Below are positions 1-7,865 of a DNA stretch of 64,000 nt, piece by piece. The position numbers and the translations under genes are program-made. Position 1 is the first letter of the stretch. Every line of letters starts with the position of its first letter. The stretch comes from Phocaeicola_A sp045647865 (GTDB taxonomy: Bacteria > Bacteroidota > Bacteroidia > Bacteroidales > Bacteroidaceae), in NCBI GenBank assembly GCA_045647865.1, contig JAZRMW010000041.1:1-64000 (forward strand). Reading direction: 5' to 3'. The notes beneath the pieces are model-generated. The model made no database searches, had not been told where the DNA came from, and worked only from the letters and a program-made list of their open reading frames with translations.

Positions 1-12
1 ATCTCCCTTTAC

Positions 13-411
13 TTATTCTACATCAAAGTCCCCACTTACACTCTCTCCACTCAGATTATTGGTTACCGAAACGGTGTAGAATCCGGTAGGCAGACCGCTG
101 ACGGGTACGGTGCAGATAGTTCCCGACATGGCCGACATGGATTGTTGGCTGACAGTTCCGCCCGTAAGTGCATTCTGGACAGATACAGTTGCATGAGGCA
201 CATTGCCCGTGAATTGCACGTTCAATACACTGTTGTTCACTGTGGCGGTGACGGGGACTTGGAGAGTTTCGGTGTTACTCCCGTTATGATTTTTATTGGT
301 TAATACAATCACTTGTTCTTCATCAGGTACATTGTCATTAGCAACCATGATGCTACTGAATGGTATGATGCTTGCGAGCACCAGACATTGGATTAGTTTT
401 ATTGTTTTCAT
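13..411 (-). CDS. Secreted DUF3244-type small protein
   Basis: A 132-residue protein with an N-terminal signal peptide (about residues 1-24, hydrophobic core LVLASIIPFSSIMVA), so it is probably exported. The rest is rich in Val, Thr and Ser and ends in a beta-sandwich pattern (GLPTGFYTVSVTN, then GDFDVE) resembling the DUF3244 family of small Bacteroides secreted proteins, which are about this long. The function of that family is unknown. A Bacteroidetes-type promoter lies about 55 bp upstream on the same strand. The family call rests on overall pattern, not on a catalytic motif. No partner gene is visible because the window starts just downstream. Confidence 0.75.
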   Translation of the reverse strand: MKTIKLIQCLVLASIIPFSSIMVANDNVPDEEQVIVLTNKNHNGSNTETLQVPVTATVNNSVLNVQFTGNVPHATVSVQNALTGGTVSQQSMSAMSGTICTVPVSGLPTGFYTVSVTNNLSGESVSGDFDVE

Positions 412-466
412 CTTGTTTTACTTTTTAAATTCTTACATAAAGTTTCTTGCGCAAGTTTTGATGTTG

Positions 467-498
467 CAAAGTTAAGACCGTCTTTTTAAATGGTCAAT
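467..498 (-). promoter_or_regulatory. Promoter for the DUF3244 gene
   Basis: On the minus strand, TAACTTTG (467-474) fits the Bacteroidetes -7 element TAnnTTTG, and ATTG (495-498) sits 20 bp upstream as a one-mismatch -33 element. Confidence 0.6.
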
Positions 499-545
499 AG
501 TTTTTTGAGTATCAGTAGATGGTTGGAAGGTCTGAATGTCTCCCT

Positions 546-562
546 GGGGGGGGGGGGGGGGG
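546..562. repeat. Homopolymer tract of 17 G
   Basis: An uninterrupted run of 17 G lies in the 348-bp gap between two divergent genes, about 140 bp upstream of the plus-strand promoter and 48 bp upstream of the minus-strand -33 box. Such a run is prone to slipped-strand length change. Apart from the two promoters nothing else was seen in this gap. Confidence 0.95.
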
Positions 563-703
563 CTTGCAAATTGTTGATAATCAAAGAGGTAGGTATATCT
601 TTGTGGAACTGTAAAGTGCCAAATATAAATGAGGGTTTTGAGCCTGTTTGAGCGCATTTTTTTTGTTTGGGAAACTATGAAGGACGGTGTTTTGAGGTGC
701 GGA

Positions 704-735
704 TTTGTGAATGACGGGATTTTTTTGTTACTTTG
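704..735 (+). promoter_or_regulatory. Promoter for the TPR/coiled-coil gene
   Basis: TTTG (704-707), a 20-bp spacer, and TTACTTTG (728-735), one mismatch from TAnnTTTG. Transcription should start near 742. This rules out the TTG codon at 733 as the start of the downstream gene. Confidence 0.65.
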
Positions 736-759
736 TGGCAACGAAAACGACGGAACGAA

Positions 760-2700
760 ATGAACGAAATGATGAAAATCTGGTTGGCAGTGGCTGTATT
801 CCTTATGGTCGGAGCCTGTAGAGAGAGTCGCGTGGAGCAATGGCTCGTGTGTGCAGAAGGTTGTATGGAGAGCAATCCGGACAGTGCATACAGATGCTTG
901 CAACAGATGGATGTGTCAGAGGGGTTATCTGACGGGCAATATGCCCGATATGCTCTGCTTCGGACACAAGCCATGCACAAGTGTCATATACCCTTAGAGG
1001 ATGATTCGCTTATCAATGTGGCGGTGGAGTACTATACAGAGCATAAAGATAAGCATAAGCAGGCTCTCTCCTTATTATATAAAGGTCTTGTACACCAACA
1101 ATGCGGTGAGGTGACGCACGCCGTAGAGGCATTCGTTGCCAGCGAACAGGCTTTTGAGGGGGTGGAGGATAACCAGTACAAGGCACTGTTGTTCAATTAT
1201 TATGGCCTATTGCTGATGAATCAGAATATGTTTTCCGAGTCTTTGGTGTATTACAAGAAGTCCTATCAACACAAACTGTTGGGAGATTCCCTCCATTATG
1301 TGGTATCGGCTTGTGGCCAGATAGCTAAACTTTTTGAAGTGATGGAGAAACTTGACAGTGCAGGATATTATTATGAATTAGGATTATCGCATGCTAAGAC
1401 TCTCTCACGCAAGCAGTATTACTATGCCTTGTTGCAGAATTACGGTTCTTTCTTATTGCAGAATGGAGAATTGGATAAAGCAGAAAAGATATTTAAAGAT
1501 TGCGAGTTGGAGGCTCCTACAGAAATAAGTGGTAATTTATATTCAGCCCTGACCTCCCTTTATTACGGAAAAGGTGAATATGAAAAAGCCTTGTCGTATG
1601 CCCGGCAGGTAATAGGGGATGACATGGACAGCCTGACCGTCTGTGGTGGTTATCTTCGCCTGTATAAGATATATAAGGATATGGGAGAGACGGATTCAGC
1701 CTTCCATTATCATAATCTATATCGCCAATACAACAGTGACATCACCATGCGACGCAAGACAGCAGAGATTGCGGCCATTCCCAATAGGGTGAAGAACGTA
1801 CAATTGGTTGCGGAAAACCGTTCTTTGGCCGGATGGAGGGTGTGGTTGGCGATTGCGATAGTTGCAATAGTAGCCGCATCGGGGTACATCCTCAAGAAAG
1901 TCAGGTTCAGACATCGGCAGGAACAGCAAGCAAAGGTACGGGAATTGGAAGCGGCAGACAAGAAATTGGCAGATGCTTCCGTGGAGTTGGGACAGTTGAA
2001 AGAGACTCTGACACACCAAGTGGATGCTAACATTCGCATGGAGGAGGAACACAAGGTCGTATTGTGTAAGAACTCTGTTGAATTGGGGCGGTTGAAAGGG
2101 GCATTGGCCAACCATTCAGATGCTATCATCCGTTTGAAGGAAGAGCATCGGAAGCAGTTGGACAAGCGTCACGAGGAAATCAAACGCTTGCGGGATAGTA
2201 TAGACAAGTTGAAAGCGGATGTCAAGGATTTGAAAGCGAAGGAACGTGAGCGGAAGCATTCGGAAAAGGAACAGACACAGATGATTGTAGATTTGGGGAA
2301 ACAATTGAAGGAGCAAGCTGCCAAATTGGAACGTGTAGAACATCAGCGCGAGACAGACTTGCGGATAGATTATTTTGTGATGCACGGACGGGATGCCATT
2401 GCAGTGGACATGTTGTTGCAGTTCCGCTATGGTGAGGAGGTACAGGCCCGATATGACATCCGTTCGGATGAATATATACCTATGTTGCGGGAATTGTTGG
2501 AACAGGAGAATCCCGCCTTGGCAGAGAAACTGGAGAAATGCGAATTGGAACGGAAAAAACTCACCATGTGTTACCTGATGGCTCTCGGGCTGGACGATGT
2601 GGAGATGATGGCCCGTGCAGCCTGTCTGTCGGTCAATTCCGTGAAGACTTATCGCAAGGAGTGCAGGGAGTTGGTTCAAGGTTTAAAGTTTAAGGTTTAA
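760..2700 (+). CDS. Membrane-anchored TPR/coiled-coil putative regulator
   Basis: About 646 residues. The N-terminus is a signal with a lipobox-like end (LMVGAC), followed by some 300 residues of helical TPR-like repeats (for example YYELGLSHAK and YYGKGEYEKALSYARQ). A single transmembrane helix lies near residues 357-383 (WRVWLAIAIVAIVAASGYI), then a long charged coiled coil to about residue 545, and a C-terminal domain whose end (MARAACLSVNSVKTYRKECR) resembles a LuxR-type helix-turn-helix. This layout suggests periplasmic sensing coupled to a cytoplasmic output, which is an inference. ATG 760, 769 or 772 are all possible starts; the promoter excludes 733. It precedes the pectin block, but control of that block is not shown. 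Confidence 0.7.
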   Translation: MNEMMKIWLAVAVFLMVGACRESRVEQWLVCAEGCMESNPDSAYRCLQQMDVSEGLSDGQYARYALLRTQAMHKCHIPLEDDSLINVAVEYYTEHKDKHKQALSLLYKGLVHQQCGEVTHAVEAFVASEQAFEGVEDNQYKALLFNYYGLLLMNQNMFSESLVYYKKSYQHKLLGDSLHYVVSACGQIAKLFEVMEKLDSAGYYYELGLSHAKTLSRKQYYYALLQNYGSFLLQNGELDKAEKIFKDCELEAPTEISGNLYSALTSLYYGKGEYEKALSYARQVIGDDMDSLTVCGGYLRLYKIYKDMGETDSAFHYHNLYRQYNSDITMRRKTAEIAAIPNRVKNVQLVAENRSLAGWRVWLAIAIVAIVAASGYILKKVRFRHRQEQQAKVRELEAADKKLADASVELGQLKETLTHQVDANIRMEEEHKVVLCKNSVELGRLKGALANHSDAIIRLKEEHRKQLDKRHEEIKRLRDSIDKLKADVKDLKAKERERKHSEKEQTQMIVDLGKQLKEQAAKLERVEHQRETDLRIDYFVMHGRDAIAVDMLLQFRYGEEVQARYDIRSDEYIPMLRELLEQENPALAEKLEKCELERKKLTMCYLMALGLDDVEMMARAACLSVNSVKTYRKECRELVQGLKFKV

Positions 2701-2764
2701 GGTTCAAAGTTCAAGGTTTTGACCCATTCTGTGTCTTCATGTTGACGTAAGCAATTCCTTGTTC

Positions 2765-2874
2765 CAGTACCGCTTAAGAGAAACTCCAGTACCGCTTAAG
2801 AGATATTTCAGTTCCGCTTAAGAGAAACTCCAGTATCGCTTAAGAGATATTTTGGTAATACTTAAGAGGAAATT
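2765..2874. repeat. Five tandem 22-bp repeats (array 1)
   Basis: Five head-to-tail 22-bp units start at 2765, 2787, 2809, 2831 and 2853. All carry the core CTTAAGAG. Units 1 and 3 end in AAACTC and units 2 and 4 in ATATTT, giving a 44-bp higher-order repeat; unit 5 is diverged. The array fills most of the 374-bp gap after the TPR gene. Just before it, 2683-2725 is a degenerate run of GTTTAAGG/GTTCAAGG words. Confidence 0.95.
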
Positions 2875-3034
2875 CGTCAATGTTTAAACGGTTTTGTATG
2901 TCTCTTATCCTTAGAACTTTAATCTTAAAGGCTGATGGATGCTCACGATTTTAGTTGACTACTTTTCGTCTTATTGATGCATTCCTGATATAAAAAAGTA
3001 ATCCTGCTCTAATCGTCCCTATGATATAATTTAT

Positions 3035-3042
3035 TACCTTTG
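3035..3042 (+). promoter_or_regulatory. -7 element for the esterase gene
   Basis: TACCTTTG matches TAnnTTTG exactly, 33 bp before the ATG at 3075. No clear TTTG is seen at the -33 spacing. Confidence 0.5.
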
Positions 3043-3074
3043 TGGCCGATAAACTAATCAGACTATATACGTGT

Positions 3075-4517
3075 ATGAAGAAATTTCTATTTTTTGCCTT
3101 GTCGTTATGCTTTGCAATGGCACAGGCACAAACTGCGCGAAAGTTTACTATCGACCTGACCAGTGATGGTAAAGCACAGATGGTATGTTTCTTGCCCGAG
3201 AATCCTTCGGGAAGAGCCATTGTAGGAGTGCCCGGAGGGGGATACTCGATGTTGTCGAACACACACGAGGGGTACGAGGCTGCCGAATGGATGAACCAAC
3301 GGGGTATCACTTACTTTGTGGTGAACTACCGTTTGCCGAACGGCGACCGCACACTGCCCATGGGAGATGTGCAGAAGGCCATACGCACTGTGCGCGACTC
3401 AGCTGCTGTATGGAGTATCCATCCGCGCAACGTGGGTATTATGGGATTCTCTGCAGGGGGACATTTGGCTTCGGTCATTTCCACTCACTCGGAGTTTGAC
3501 GTGAGGCCAGACTTCAGCATTCTGTTCTATCCTGTCATTTCGATGGACGAACGGTTGACACACAAGTATTCGTGTCGTAATTTCCTGGGACAAGAGGGAC
3601 AAAAGGACAAGAATCTGGTGCGCCAGTATTCTACCCAGAATGCGGTGCGCCGTCATTTGACTCCGCCTGCACTTGTCATCACGGCCAACGATGACCGTCT
3701 GGTTCCTTTCGTAACCAATGGATTGGAGTATTATAAAGCCATGCGTCAGGCGGGCAATGAGTGTACCATGCATGTCTATCCCTCGGGCGACCACGGATTC
3801 GGATTCGGCAAGTGGTTCAAGCATCACAATCAGTTGCTGACCGACATTGGTGCATGGTTGGACCATTTGCCATCGCCCAAGGCTGATGCCATCCGAGTGG
3901 CCTGTGTCGGGAACAGCATCACCGACGGACACGGCATTGACATGGCTACCCAACACGGGTATCCGGCCTTGTTGCAACAGAGACTGGGAGAAAAGTATTG
4001 GGTGAAGAATTTTGGAGTGAGTGCACGCACTATGCTCAACAAGGGTGACCACCCCTACATGAACGAATTGGCTTGGCGTGATGCCTTGGCTTTCAATCCT
4101 GACATTGTCATCATCAAGTTGGGTACCAACGATTCGAAGCCCGGGAACTGGCAACATGGTGCAGAGTTCAAGCAGGACCTGGTGCAGATGATTACAACCC
4201 TTTGTCCGGAATTGGCCAACCTTCCGAAGAACAAGAAGAAGAGGGCAAAGGCTTTGGCTGAAGTGAAAAAGCAGATTTATCTCTGTACTCCTATCCCTGC
4301 TTTCAAACCGACATGGAATATCAATGACTCGGTGATTGTGAATGGCATTATTCCTGTTCAGCAGGAGGTGGCAAGGGAGTTTGGATTGAATGTGATTGAC
4401 TTGCATACCCTCTTTGCCAACGACGGTGACAAGATGCTTTCCGATGGCATTCACCCCAATGGAGACGGAGCACGCCGCATGGCAGAAATCATTGCTGAGG
4501 CTCTGAATAAGGATTGA
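3075..4517 (+). CDS. Two-domain esterase: alpha/beta hydrolase plus SGNH hydrolase
   Basis: A 480-residue secreted protein with signal peptide MKKFLFFALSLCFAMAQAQ. Residues about 25-260 form an alpha/beta-hydrolase esterase (oxyanion-type GVPGGGYSML, nucleophile elbow GFSAGGHLAS, then a DGHGFG-like histidine region GDHGFGFG). Residues about 275-480 form an SGNH/GDSL hydrolase (block I GNSITDG, block III GTND, block V DGIHPNGDGARR). Each domain keeps its catalytic residues, so both may be active. Families of this kind remove acetyl or methyl groups from plant polysaccharides; the neighbouring pectin enzymes make pectin the likely substrate, by inference. The GTG at 3042 lies inside the -7 element, so ATG 3075, which starts the signal peptide, is preferred. 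Confidence 0.85.
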   Translation: MKKFLFFALSLCFAMAQAQTARKFTIDLTSDGKAQMVCFLPENPSGRAIVGVPGGGYSMLSNTHEGYEAAEWMNQRGITYFVVNYRLPNGDRTLPMGDVQKAIRTVRDSAAVWSIHPRNVGIMGFSAGGHLASVISTHSEFDVRPDFSILFYPVISMDERLTHKYSCRNFLGQEGQKDKNLVRQYSTQNAVRRHLTPPALVITANDDRLVPFVTNGLEYYKAMRQAGNECTMHVYPSGDHGFGFGKWFKHHNQLLTDIGAWLDHLPSPKADAIRVACVGNSITDGHGIDMATQHGYPALLQQRLGEKYWVKNFGVSARTMLNKGDHPYMNELAWRDALAFNPDIVIIKLGTNDSKPGNWQHGAEFKQDLVQMITTLCPELANLPKNKKKRAKALAEVKKQIYLCTPIPAFKPTWNINDSVIVNGIIPVQQEVAREFGLNVIDLHTLFANDGDKMLSDGIHPNGDGARRMAEIIAEALNKD

Positions 4518-4573
4518 GGGTTATATCATGATTCGATAATCCGATAATCCGATTTTTTCCATTTAGTTGGAAT

Positions 4574-4653
4574 ACAGAGACACGGAAACACAGAGTTTTT
4601 GTTTTCTAGAAAATCAAAGAATTACAAAATACGCTGTGTTTCCGTGTCTCTGT
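4574..4653. terminator. Bidirectional terminator-like inverted repeat
   Basis: Perfect 20-bp inverted arms (4574-4593 and 4634-4653) separated by 40 bp lie between two convergent genes, with a TTTTAT run after the right arm. The arm sequence has the word-like look of a dispersed Bacteroidetes repeat. Confidence 0.6.
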
Positions 4654-4692
4654 GTTTTATAAAAAAAGGAATAGGATGACCTTTCTTATTTT

Positions 4693-5811
4693 TCAATCAT
4701 AAGGCGTGTTTGACGGGTTCTTCAAGTCGCGCACGCATACTTCCCAAACCTTGCAATTGCGGGCTTTTCCTTCGGGACCTTCCACATAGAGGGTCACTAC
4801 GTAGTGTGCATTGTCGCGTGCATAGGTGTGTACGGGGTGCTGTTCATTGGAGGTTGTGCCGTCGCCGAAGTCCCAATGCCAGGAGGTGATGTTTCCGTAG
4901 CTCTCGTCGCGGAAGCATACGGTGCGTGTATCGGGTACAACGGTGAATGTCCATTCGCACTCCACAGGCTTGCGGAACTGTTTTTCCAAAGGCATCAGGG
5001 TGAACAGGCGTTGCATGGAGGCATTGCCATAAACATGGTGGTGCTTCGAGAGGTTCCAGAATCCGTCCTTCTCTTCCTTGCCATCGTAGTCGATTACAGC
5101 CCAACATAGACCAATCTTCTTGTTCTCATAAAGACGGCTCTCGGTGGATTTGGCCGGTCCTTCGGGGCTGGCAAAGTCAAAGGGAGTGATGTAGAACTCC
5201 ATGCGCAGTTTGCCACTTTCGCCATGCTTGAATGAATAGTCGTAGGCATAGTTGGCATAGGGCAGATATTTGAGCCATTGCTGTGTGCCCCACACCATGG
5301 TCCACGACTTGCCCTCGGTGGGTGGTGTCATGATGTGGTAGTTCTGGGCATGTATGTTCTGGAATTCGAAGAAGGCATCCATGCGTGTCATCACTTCGGG
5401 GTTGAGGCGGAACTCATCCGTGTGGGGGCCTCCTGAGAGGTCGGCATCTACAACAATCTCATAAGTGTCGTTGCGAAGTCCCAATTGGTCAAACTCCCAG
5501 TAATTGTCATACGCTTCGTAGAGGAAGTAGAGGCGGTTGAGGCCTGCTACCCATCCGACCTTCACGGTGATGTCGAGGGTGGAGCGGTCGATTCCCTTGT
5601 GTTTCTTGGTATCGTCCCACATTTCTTCGATGCCCACGGCATAGCTGTCGGGCACCATGTCCCAGTCGGCAAAGTTGCCATCGATGCAGGGGATGGCCGT
5701 ACGCGGGAATTGGAATACTTTGAAGCCCGGCTCCTGCACCTGTATCTTTTCTTGTGCAAAGGCGCAGCAACTGATGCTTGCTGCTATACCTATTATATAT
5801 AGTTGTTTCAT
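4693..5811 (-). CDS. Secreted CBM9-like carbohydrate-binding protein with PKD domain
   Basis: A 372-residue exported protein (signal MKQLYIIGIAASISCCAFAQ). Residues about 40-280 look like a CBM9-type beta-sandwich (IDGNFADWDMVPDSYAVG at its start, a typical opening for this fold; then LYFLYEAYDNYWEF and MRMEFYITPFDFASP-like strands). Residues about 290-360 are a PKD domain (SWHWDFGDGTTSNEQHPVHTY). No catalytic motif is seen, so a substrate-binding role on the cell surface is likely. It is the last gene of the minus-strand pectin block. The carbohydrate bound is not known. Confidence 0.75.
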   Translation of the reverse strand: MKQLYIIGIAASISCCAFAQEKIQVQEPGFKVFQFPRTAIPCIDGNFADWDMVPDSYAVGIEEMWDDTKKHKGIDRSTLDITVKVGWVAGLNRLYFLYEAYDNYWEFDQLGLRNDTYEIVVDADLSGGPHTDEFRLNPEVMTRMDAFFEFQNIHAQNYHIMTPPTEGKSWTMVWGTQQWLKYLPYANYAYDYSFKHGESGKLRMEFYITPFDFASPEGPAKSTESRLYENKKIGLCWAVIDYDGKEEKDGFWNLSKHHHVYGNASMQRLFTLMPLEKQFRKPVECEWTFTVVPDTRTVCFRDESYGNITSWHWDFGDGTTSNEQHPVHTYARDNAHYVVTLYVEGPEGKARNCKVWEVCVRDLKNPSNTPYD

Positions 5812-5880
5812 ATAGAATGGGTCTGATGGAGAGAGAGGGAGATATGTAAAAGCAAATGTCTTTCAAGTGACAAGTGACAA

Positions 5881-5966
5881 GCTACGAGTGACGAGTTTTG
5901 TGCCTCAGGGCACTTGTAGCTAGTAGCTGACAACTCGTAGCCTTTATCTCCCTTTATCTCCTTATT
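5881..5966. repeat. Dispersed intergenic repeat cluster
   Basis: The gap holds GCTACGAGT/ACTCGTAGC inverted arms (5881-5889, 5933-5941), copies of the CACTTGTAGCT word, and two TTTATCTCC words. The same words recur at 7755-7865, 12347-12404, 30459-30519, 30910-30958, 50619-50760 and 53161-53273. Confidence 0.7.
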
Positions 5967-5969
5967 AAA

Positions 5970-7688
5970 TTAATAGTTGAACAGTTCCACTTTCAGGAAT
6001 TGTGGTTCGGGTTTACCGAAGTTGAGACCTTGGCCGGAGTATCCCTCTTCTACGGCATAGAGGAGGTCGTAACGGAGCTGGATTTCATCGCCGTTCAACC
6101 AACGTCCCTCTATCCATTGGCCTTGTGCATCAAATTCGCCTTCTGTCACTTTGGCAAGTCCTACGTATCCTTTTCCGTCAGCAGGCAAGAAAGTGACACG
6201 CACGTTTGAGCCAAGGAACAGATAATCGTTTTCGTTCTTGATAGCAATCACATAGCCGATAGCTTCGGGGTCGTAGGTGCCGCCTGTCAGCTGGGGTGCA
6301 CCACCGTTTCTCATGCCGCTTGACACGAGCTCGCACTGGATGCGTACGTCGCCCAGACAGATTTCATCCTTCACCTTGAAGGGATTGGAACCCTTCAACC
6401 AAGCTGCTCCGATGCGTCCTTCGGCCTGTGCTGCCAATATCTGGTCGGCAATGCTTCCGGCTTTGTGATAGAAGGAGTTGAAGGTGTCGTTGGACTTTTC
6501 GCCGCAATAGCGCTCGATACCGAAGGGGGAATAGCCTATGCCGCCCAATGCACCGATGGTGTATGCCGCATTGGCCGCACCACCCTGGCCAGCACGTGAC
6601 TCGGGAACAAACACGGGATTGCCTGAACGTGCGTAGAGTTTCAGAATCTCCGGATAGTCATTCAAGTAGATGTCGGGACAAAGGATGTCGATGTGGGGAG
6701 CGGCAGCTCTCCAGATGTCGTGGTTCTGGGCCTGCGGACCTCCCGAAGGATAGTTACCGGGACGTGTGTCTTCAGGCTGAACAATCCATGCATTCACGAA
6801 TGTAGGCAGGTCATACTCGGCCTTTCCGAGGGCGGTGATGCGATCCATATACGTTGCATAGTTCCATGCCATAAAGATTTCAGCTGCGCGGTCGTTCTTT
6901 CCGAAAACCTCTTCCCAGGTACCGGATGTCTTACATCCGTTGGTTTCCCAAGCCGTAAGTGTCTCGGGCAGGAGATTGGCTTTGTTTGCCGTCAGCCAAT
7001 CGGTCAGTTGCTTGGGTACTGCACCCTTGAAAGCCTTCTCTGCCAAGGGACAATAATCGCGCGGATGTCCGTGCAGACCTACTTCGTTTTCCATCTGTAT
7101 CATGATGACGGTCTGTTCCTTGGCATCCACCTCTTTCAAGTGACGCATCATGGCTGCAAAGGCCTTACCATCCGCCTCGCGTGTGTTTTCACCCAATGTG
7201 GTCAAGATGGGTAGTGGTTTTCCCTCGGGCGTGTGTGCCAAAGGGAAACGCTCTGTGTCCTTCTTTACCCACGTAGGAATATAGCTGGTGATACCGTTTT
7301 TCCAACTTCCGAACCAGAGAATCATCAGCTTCATGTCGTTTGCACGGGCGTCTGCCAGCAGGTTATCCACTACGGTGAAATCAAATTTCCCCTCTTCCGG
7401 TTCTGTCTGCTCCCAAGATACTACGGCCAATACGGTGTTCAAGCCTGCATCTTTCAGTTTTTGCCAATGGGGAGCCAGGTACTCGCGGCTGGATGAAGTG
7501 GAGTTTCCCAATTCACCGGCCAGTGCCAACCACGGTTTGTCTTTCACAATGAGTTGAGTCACATTGCCTCGTTTCTCCAAATGTGGAGCTTGATAATCAG
7601 ACGGAGCATTTCCTTGTTGTGCCTCATTTGACGTGCAACCGCATACGACAAACAGGGCGGCTACCATTGTACTTAGAATCTTTTTCAT
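5970..7688 (-). CDS. GH35-like glycoside hydrolase with DUF5597 C-terminus (putative beta-galactosidase)
   Basis: A 572-residue lipoprotein (signal ending VVCGC, lipid Cys at residue 18). The central TIM-barrel region has GH35 landmarks: the acid/base site IQMENEVG (Asn201-Glu202) and the nucleophile region FVPESRAG (Glu363). The last 140 residues fit the DUF5597 domain that follows GH35 in many Bacteroides beta-galactosidases. It would trim galactose from side chains, such as pectic galactan, at the cell surface. It sits between the PKD protein and the oligogalacturonate lyase on the same strand, with about 160-180-bp gaps full of dispersed repeats, so cotranscription is uncertain. Confidence 0.85.
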   Translation of the reverse strand: MKKILSTMVAALFVVCGCTSNEAQQGNAPSDYQAPHLEKRGNVTQLIVKDKPWLALAGELGNSTSSSREYLAPHWQKLKDAGLNTVLAVVSWEQTEPEEGKFDFTVVDNLLADARANDMKLMILWFGSWKNGITSYIPTWVKKDTERFPLAHTPEGKPLPILTTLGENTREADGKAFAAMMRHLKEVDAKEQTVIMIQMENEVGLHGHPRDYCPLAEKAFKGAVPKQLTDWLTANKANLLPETLTAWETNGCKTSGTWEEVFGKNDRAAEIFMAWNYATYMDRITALGKAEYDLPTFVNAWIVQPEDTRPGNYPSGGPQAQNHDIWRAAAPHIDILCPDIYLNDYPEILKLYARSGNPVFVPESRAGQGGAANAAYTIGALGGIGYSPFGIERYCGEKSNDTFNSFYHKAGSIADQILAAQAEGRIGAAWLKGSNPFKVKDEICLGDVRIQCELVSSGMRNGGAPQLTGGTYDPEAIGYVIAIKNENDYLFLGSNVRVTFLPADGKGYVGLAKVTEGEFDAQGQWIEGRWLNGDEIQLRYDLLYAVEEGYSGQGLNFGKPEPQFLKVELFNY

Positions 7689-7754
7689 AGCTGTTGTTAT
7701 GTTGTTTTTAGAGTTCAGGAATATTATTGTGATTTGGAGTTAAATGGAGAAAAT

Positions 7755-7791
7755 GGAGATAATCGCTTCGCTCCTTGGGGAGATAAAGGCC
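7755..7791. repeat. 37-bp dispersed repeat, copy 1
   Basis: A 37-bp segment containing TCGCTTCGCTCCTTGGGG is identical to 30483-30519. Further TTATCTCC words follow at 7849-7867. Both copies lie just outside a gene. Confidence 0.9.
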
Positions 7792-7865
7792 GAATGTATA
7801 GGCTGTTATAAAGCTTTATGCAAGCAGAGCTATTGGTCTTTACTTCTTTTATCTCCCTTTATCTC

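Noticed and set aside
733..759. TTG start at 733 for the TPR/coiled-coil gene
   Set aside because: It overlaps the -7 promoter element; the lipoprotein-type signal begins at 760-772.
2765..2874. Possible CRISPR array
   Set aside because: The 22-bp units are contiguous with no spacers between them and no cas genes are in the window; the same holds for the other three arrays.
3399..4454. Long minus-strand open frame of 351 codons
   Set aside because: Antisense to the two-domain esterase, whose catalytic motifs on the plus strand are intact.
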